DNA of 64,000 nt from Vavraia culicis subsp. floridensis (taxonomy: Eukaryota; Microsporidia; Pleistophoridae), in NCBI RefSeq assembly GCF_000192795.1, contig NW_007360620.1:1-64000 (forward strand), given 5' to 3'. The notes beneath the pieces were generated by a model. The model saw only the letters and a list, made by a program, of their open reading frames with translations, ran no database searches and was not told the DNA's origin. Made by a program: the position numbers and the translations under genes. Positions within the stretch are counted from its first letter, which is position 1. The number at the start of each line of letters is the position of its first letter. Shown in pieces: positions 61,452-64,000 of this stretch.

Positions 61452-62861
61452 ATGCGAGTCAACTTACATAGCTGTGTTGAAATTACTTTGAAGTACATTC
61501 TGCTGTTTCAAACCACTTCAAACGAGCAGCCTCAGGATTACATGGTTTTTGAGACCTTGGAAAGTACAAGAATGAAGAATTTTTTGGAAACATGTGCATC
61601 GATACCACCGACAGAAACACTCTGCGATACCAAGAAATGCGATCCAGGACATGACTCCAAGAAAATGAAGCAGACGAACGAATATACCGGTTACAGTACT
61701 GCGTATGTGAGCAAAATCTTTCATGACAGAGATATCAAGAACAAGTCGTACCAAGACATAATCCAGGACGAATGCGATACGAGCTTCAAAATTATAAGCG
61801 TGCCGTTTTCCAAGGCTACGTTCGAAAAAATTTACTATCTATCGGCAGAAAAGGATACGGTGTTCACGGACGAAGAAATCTGTTCGATATTTGCTCACTT
61901 ATTTCCATACAACGATGATGTTCTTTTACTGTTATCATGGACAATCTGTCTACATCTTCATAACAACCCCGTGTTCCTCCAAGAACTGCTCGACATTGCC
62001 CGTTATCCCGGCAGCTCTACCCAACAGCTCAAACACCTATCAACGATTGTTGCCGGCACTAGTGACAGCGCAAAAATCTTCAGAGAAATGGTGAACTCGA
62101 ACATGATTTCCGCTTTGAAGAATAAAAGTGAATTGACAGCAATGGCACTCAAAATGAGAGTCAATTATATGGATTTTTGGAAAAAGTTCACGCTAGACAA
62201 ATTAGTGATAGCGTGTTTAATTGAGAAATTAACCATCTCGTATGACTGGTTCGCTTCCAAGTGCGACGTTCTCCATGAAAAATTCCAAGGAGTTGCAGCC
62301 AAATCCTCGCTAGTAGTAACAATATGTGATATTCGTGATAATTACGATGCGACAAAACCTGAGCTGACCTCAGAGAGCGAAATATTGAACAACAAACTTG
62401 CGTTCATTTCTGAGTGCAAGTTTTTACAAAATGAATGCATTCGTGAGGTCGTTTTGGAATTTGATGGCATACACAGTTCGCTTAACCCAGGCATTTTAAG
62501 TACCATAGGAAATTTATCCACAGTGATAGCCAAGTCTGTATCCGTTGACTTCGTTAAATCAATGCGTGAGGATGTTAAAAATGTTGAGGTTGTCTTCAGC
62601 CACAAGCAGCTCGGTTCAGCCTGTATTATTCCTCATACTGTAAAGCAATTATCATTTGTTCAATCACAATTTCATGAAAATATTACGTTTCCAGACCATA
62701 TTCGCTCTATCAGCGTACTGAAGTCAAAAGTTAACGAGAACGTTACTTTCACGTTTGATCAAAGCTGTGAAAGCGTTAATCTGAATGATACCTCAGTAAG
62801 AGTTAAGATCCTTGAACACGCTGATCTTAACCATATAACTTTGATTAAAGAATCGAGTTAG
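61452..62861 (+). CDS. LRR-like lineage-specific protein, part before an in-frame TAG
   Basis: 469 codons from ATG 61452, ended by TAG at 62859-62861. The N-terminus has a short hydrophobic stretch (VEITLKYILLFQTTS) that may be a signal peptide. The first 330 residues are polar to helical with several Cys, then a repetitive part begins in which Leu, Ile and Val recur at fixed intervals. Units of about 22 residues show a pattern like NENVTFTFDQSCESVNLNDT. This resembles irregular leucine-rich repeat proteins known as expanded families in Trachipleistophora/Vavraia-type microsporidia; family membership here is inferred from pattern only. The same frame and the same unit type continue past the TAG. 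TATAAAAG at -27 supports the start. Confidence 0.7.
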   Translation: MRVNLHSCVEITLKYILLFQTTSNEQPQDYMVFETLESTRMKNFLETCASIPPTETLCDTKKCDPGHDSKKMKQTNEYTGYSTAYVSKIFHDRDIKNKSYQDIIQDECDTSFKIISVPFSKATFEKIYYLSAEKDTVFTDEEICSIFAHLFPYNDDVLLLLSWTICLHLHNNPVFLQELLDIARYPGSSTQQLKHLSTIVAGTSDSAKIFREMVNSNMISALKNKSELTAMALKMRVNYMDFWKKFTLDKLVIACLIEKLTISYDWFASKCDVLHEKFQGVAAKSSLVVTICDIRDNYDATKPELTSESEILNNKLAFISECKFLQNECIREVVLEFDGIHSSLNPGILSTIGNLSTVIAKSVSVDFVKSMREDVKNVEVVFSHKQLGSACIIPHTVKQLSFVQSQFHENITFPDHIRSISVLKSKVNENVTFTFDQSCESVNLNDTSVRVKILEHADLNHITLIKESS

Positions 62862-64000
62862 AGTGGTTCTCTAAAATATTGCAAGGGAAAAGATTCCAGT
62901 GGTGGACGCTATTACATTTTTGGCGCAGAAATTGATGGCTCAATGCATTTTAACAGTGATTTTGAGAGCGTGAGGATTCTGTCTGTTACTTTGTGTGCAG
63001 ATTCTAAAATCACGCTGTGTGCCCAAAACAAATATTTTGAGATTGCCTACTCGGCCGGACTCTTTGACCTGACGCTATCGGTAGGAACAACTTTATATTT
63101 TACAAAGAATATGAAGATAAAGACAGAACCTGTCGAAGGATCACAAAATCTTTCGAGTCTCTCCATCCAAAATATGGAACTGAACGAACAAGTGATGTTC
63201 CAGGACCATTTTGAGCACGTCAAACTGAGGAATGTCACCATGAAAGACAGCTCATGTATCGTGTTAAACAAGATGTGTAAAAGGCTTGTAATTGAAAATT
63301 TTAGCGGTAGCATTGATGTCAAAAACTTAGCGTGTCTTGAGGAAGTAGAAATACGCTTTTCAATGGAAGAAACCGCTGATATTAACATCATTGGTTCGGT
63401 TCGTGTGGATAATTTGTGCTTTAAAAACGTGTGTCGAAGTGTTAACATGGTCCAATCCATGCTTTCTAGTTTTATCTACATTAGAAATCTAAAATTTGAG
63501 AGCGAGTTTATTTATAACTCAGGGCTAACTGCTGAAGCATACGTTAACATCATGAAATTGATTCCTGGATATGAAAACGCTTCTAAAAAATATGCAAGCT
63601 TCCTATCAAGCGAATATCCGCAAAGGTGCAGTAGGCAGGAGATTTTGTTCTACGAAACTGCGAATGCAGCGGTGAATTACATCCTTGGGCATATTTTAAA
63701 TACCTTGAAGGCAGCAACAATTCAAAAGATTGAATTAGCATCCGTTGCACTCTCCGCGACTAACTATGGCAGTCTTAAAGCGTTAAATAACCTGCAGATT
63801 CTTGATATTGGCACTAAAAAGTTCTCTGGTGCACTCTTCAATTGCTTGCCGCCAAATCTTAGGTTATTGAACATTTCTGAGCCTAGCAAACACATCATGA
63901 ACGAGAATACCAGCTATAATATTGCTGATCTGAGACGAATGACCAGGTGTTGCAATCTTAAGGTCCTAATAATCAATGCAGACCTTGTTTTTGAAACCTG
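62862..64000 (+). CDS. Continuation of the LRR-like gene after the TAG (cut by window end)
   Basis: Read by hand: the frame stays open from 62862 to the window edge, 379 codons without a stop, and has no ATG before 62943. Units of the same type appear on both sides of the TAG (for example NENVTFTFDQSCESVNLNDT before, and NEQVMFQDHFEHVKLRNVTM after), so this is one gene with a nonsense codon rather than two genes. Later segments are classic LRR-like (LNNLQILDIGTKKFSGALFN, LPPNLRLLNISEP, CCNLKVLIINADL). The stop could be a pseudogene mutation, a sequencing error or an allelic variant. The 3' end lies beyond the window. Confidence 0.7.

Noticed and set aside
62859..62861. TAG as a reassigned or programmed-readthrough codon
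   Set aside because: eRF1 has standard recognition motifs, conserved genes use stops normally, and the context is not a known leaky one; pseudogene or error is simpler.

Overview
The window looks like a piece of a microsporidian genome. The conserved genes are eukaryotic: CCT5, eRF1, SRP receptor alpha, Sar1, V-ATPase subunit E, Arp5, CysRS, a kinesin, BAP31 and a D-aminoacyl-tRNA deacylase. They are intronless as far as I can read, and several proteins are short for their families. Many start codons are preceded within a few bases by a CCC run, a start-site signal known from Microsporidia. Intergenic distances of 0.5-2 kb, a Helitron remnant, secreted repeat proteins and a leucine/isoleucine-rich family suggest a less compacted lineage such as Trachipleistophora/Vavraia. 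The genus is my inference; nothing in the sequence proves it.

Layout. 1-3.5 kb: AT-rich DNA and one small signal-anchor repeat protein. 3.5-15.5 kb: conserved block with CCT5, an exportin-like protein, a WD40/DUF2415-like protein, Arp5 and V-ATPase E, separated by minisatellites. 16.4-22.7 kb: AT-rich, lineage-specific block with a small ORF, a gene broken by an in-frame TAA, a decayed Helitron and a second signal-anchor protein. 24.7-30.5 kb: eRF1, a DTD-like protein, BAP31-like protein and SRP receptor alpha. 32.3-35.1 kb: a secreted giant coiled-coil gene broken by a 1-nt frameshift inside a 9-bp repeat. 36.3-47.6 kb: a small conserved-looking protein, CysRS, a kinesin with a C-terminal WD40-like region, and an NTE-type patatin phospholipase. 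48.2-50.7 kb: a signal-anchor protein with 11-residue repeats, then a 713-bp assembly gap. 51.8-55.3 kb: a polytopic membrane protein, a small protein of unknown role, and Sar1. 57-64 kb: small secreted or membrane proteins and an LRR-like gene interrupted by an in-frame TAG and running off the window.

How the genes fit together. There are no operons; every gene seems to have its own promoter. Secretory-pathway genes are well represented: SRP receptor for ER targeting, BAP31-like protein in the ER membrane, Sar1 for COPII budding, and an NTE-like ER phospholipase. These would serve the many predicted secreted or surface proteins. eRF1, CysRS and the deacylase belong to translation, CCT5 to folding of actin and tubulin, and Arp5 to INO80 chromatin remodelling.

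Main observations: (1) a TATA-like box recurs at about -27 from the ATG in conserved and lineage-specific genes alike, implying near-leaderless mRNAs; (2) three lineage-specific genes are each broken by a single stop or frameshift while the conserved genes are intact; (3) eRF1 seems to lack most of its minidomain; (4) the deacylase has altered catalytic motifs; (5) strand-asymmetric minisatellites sit at many gene boundaries.
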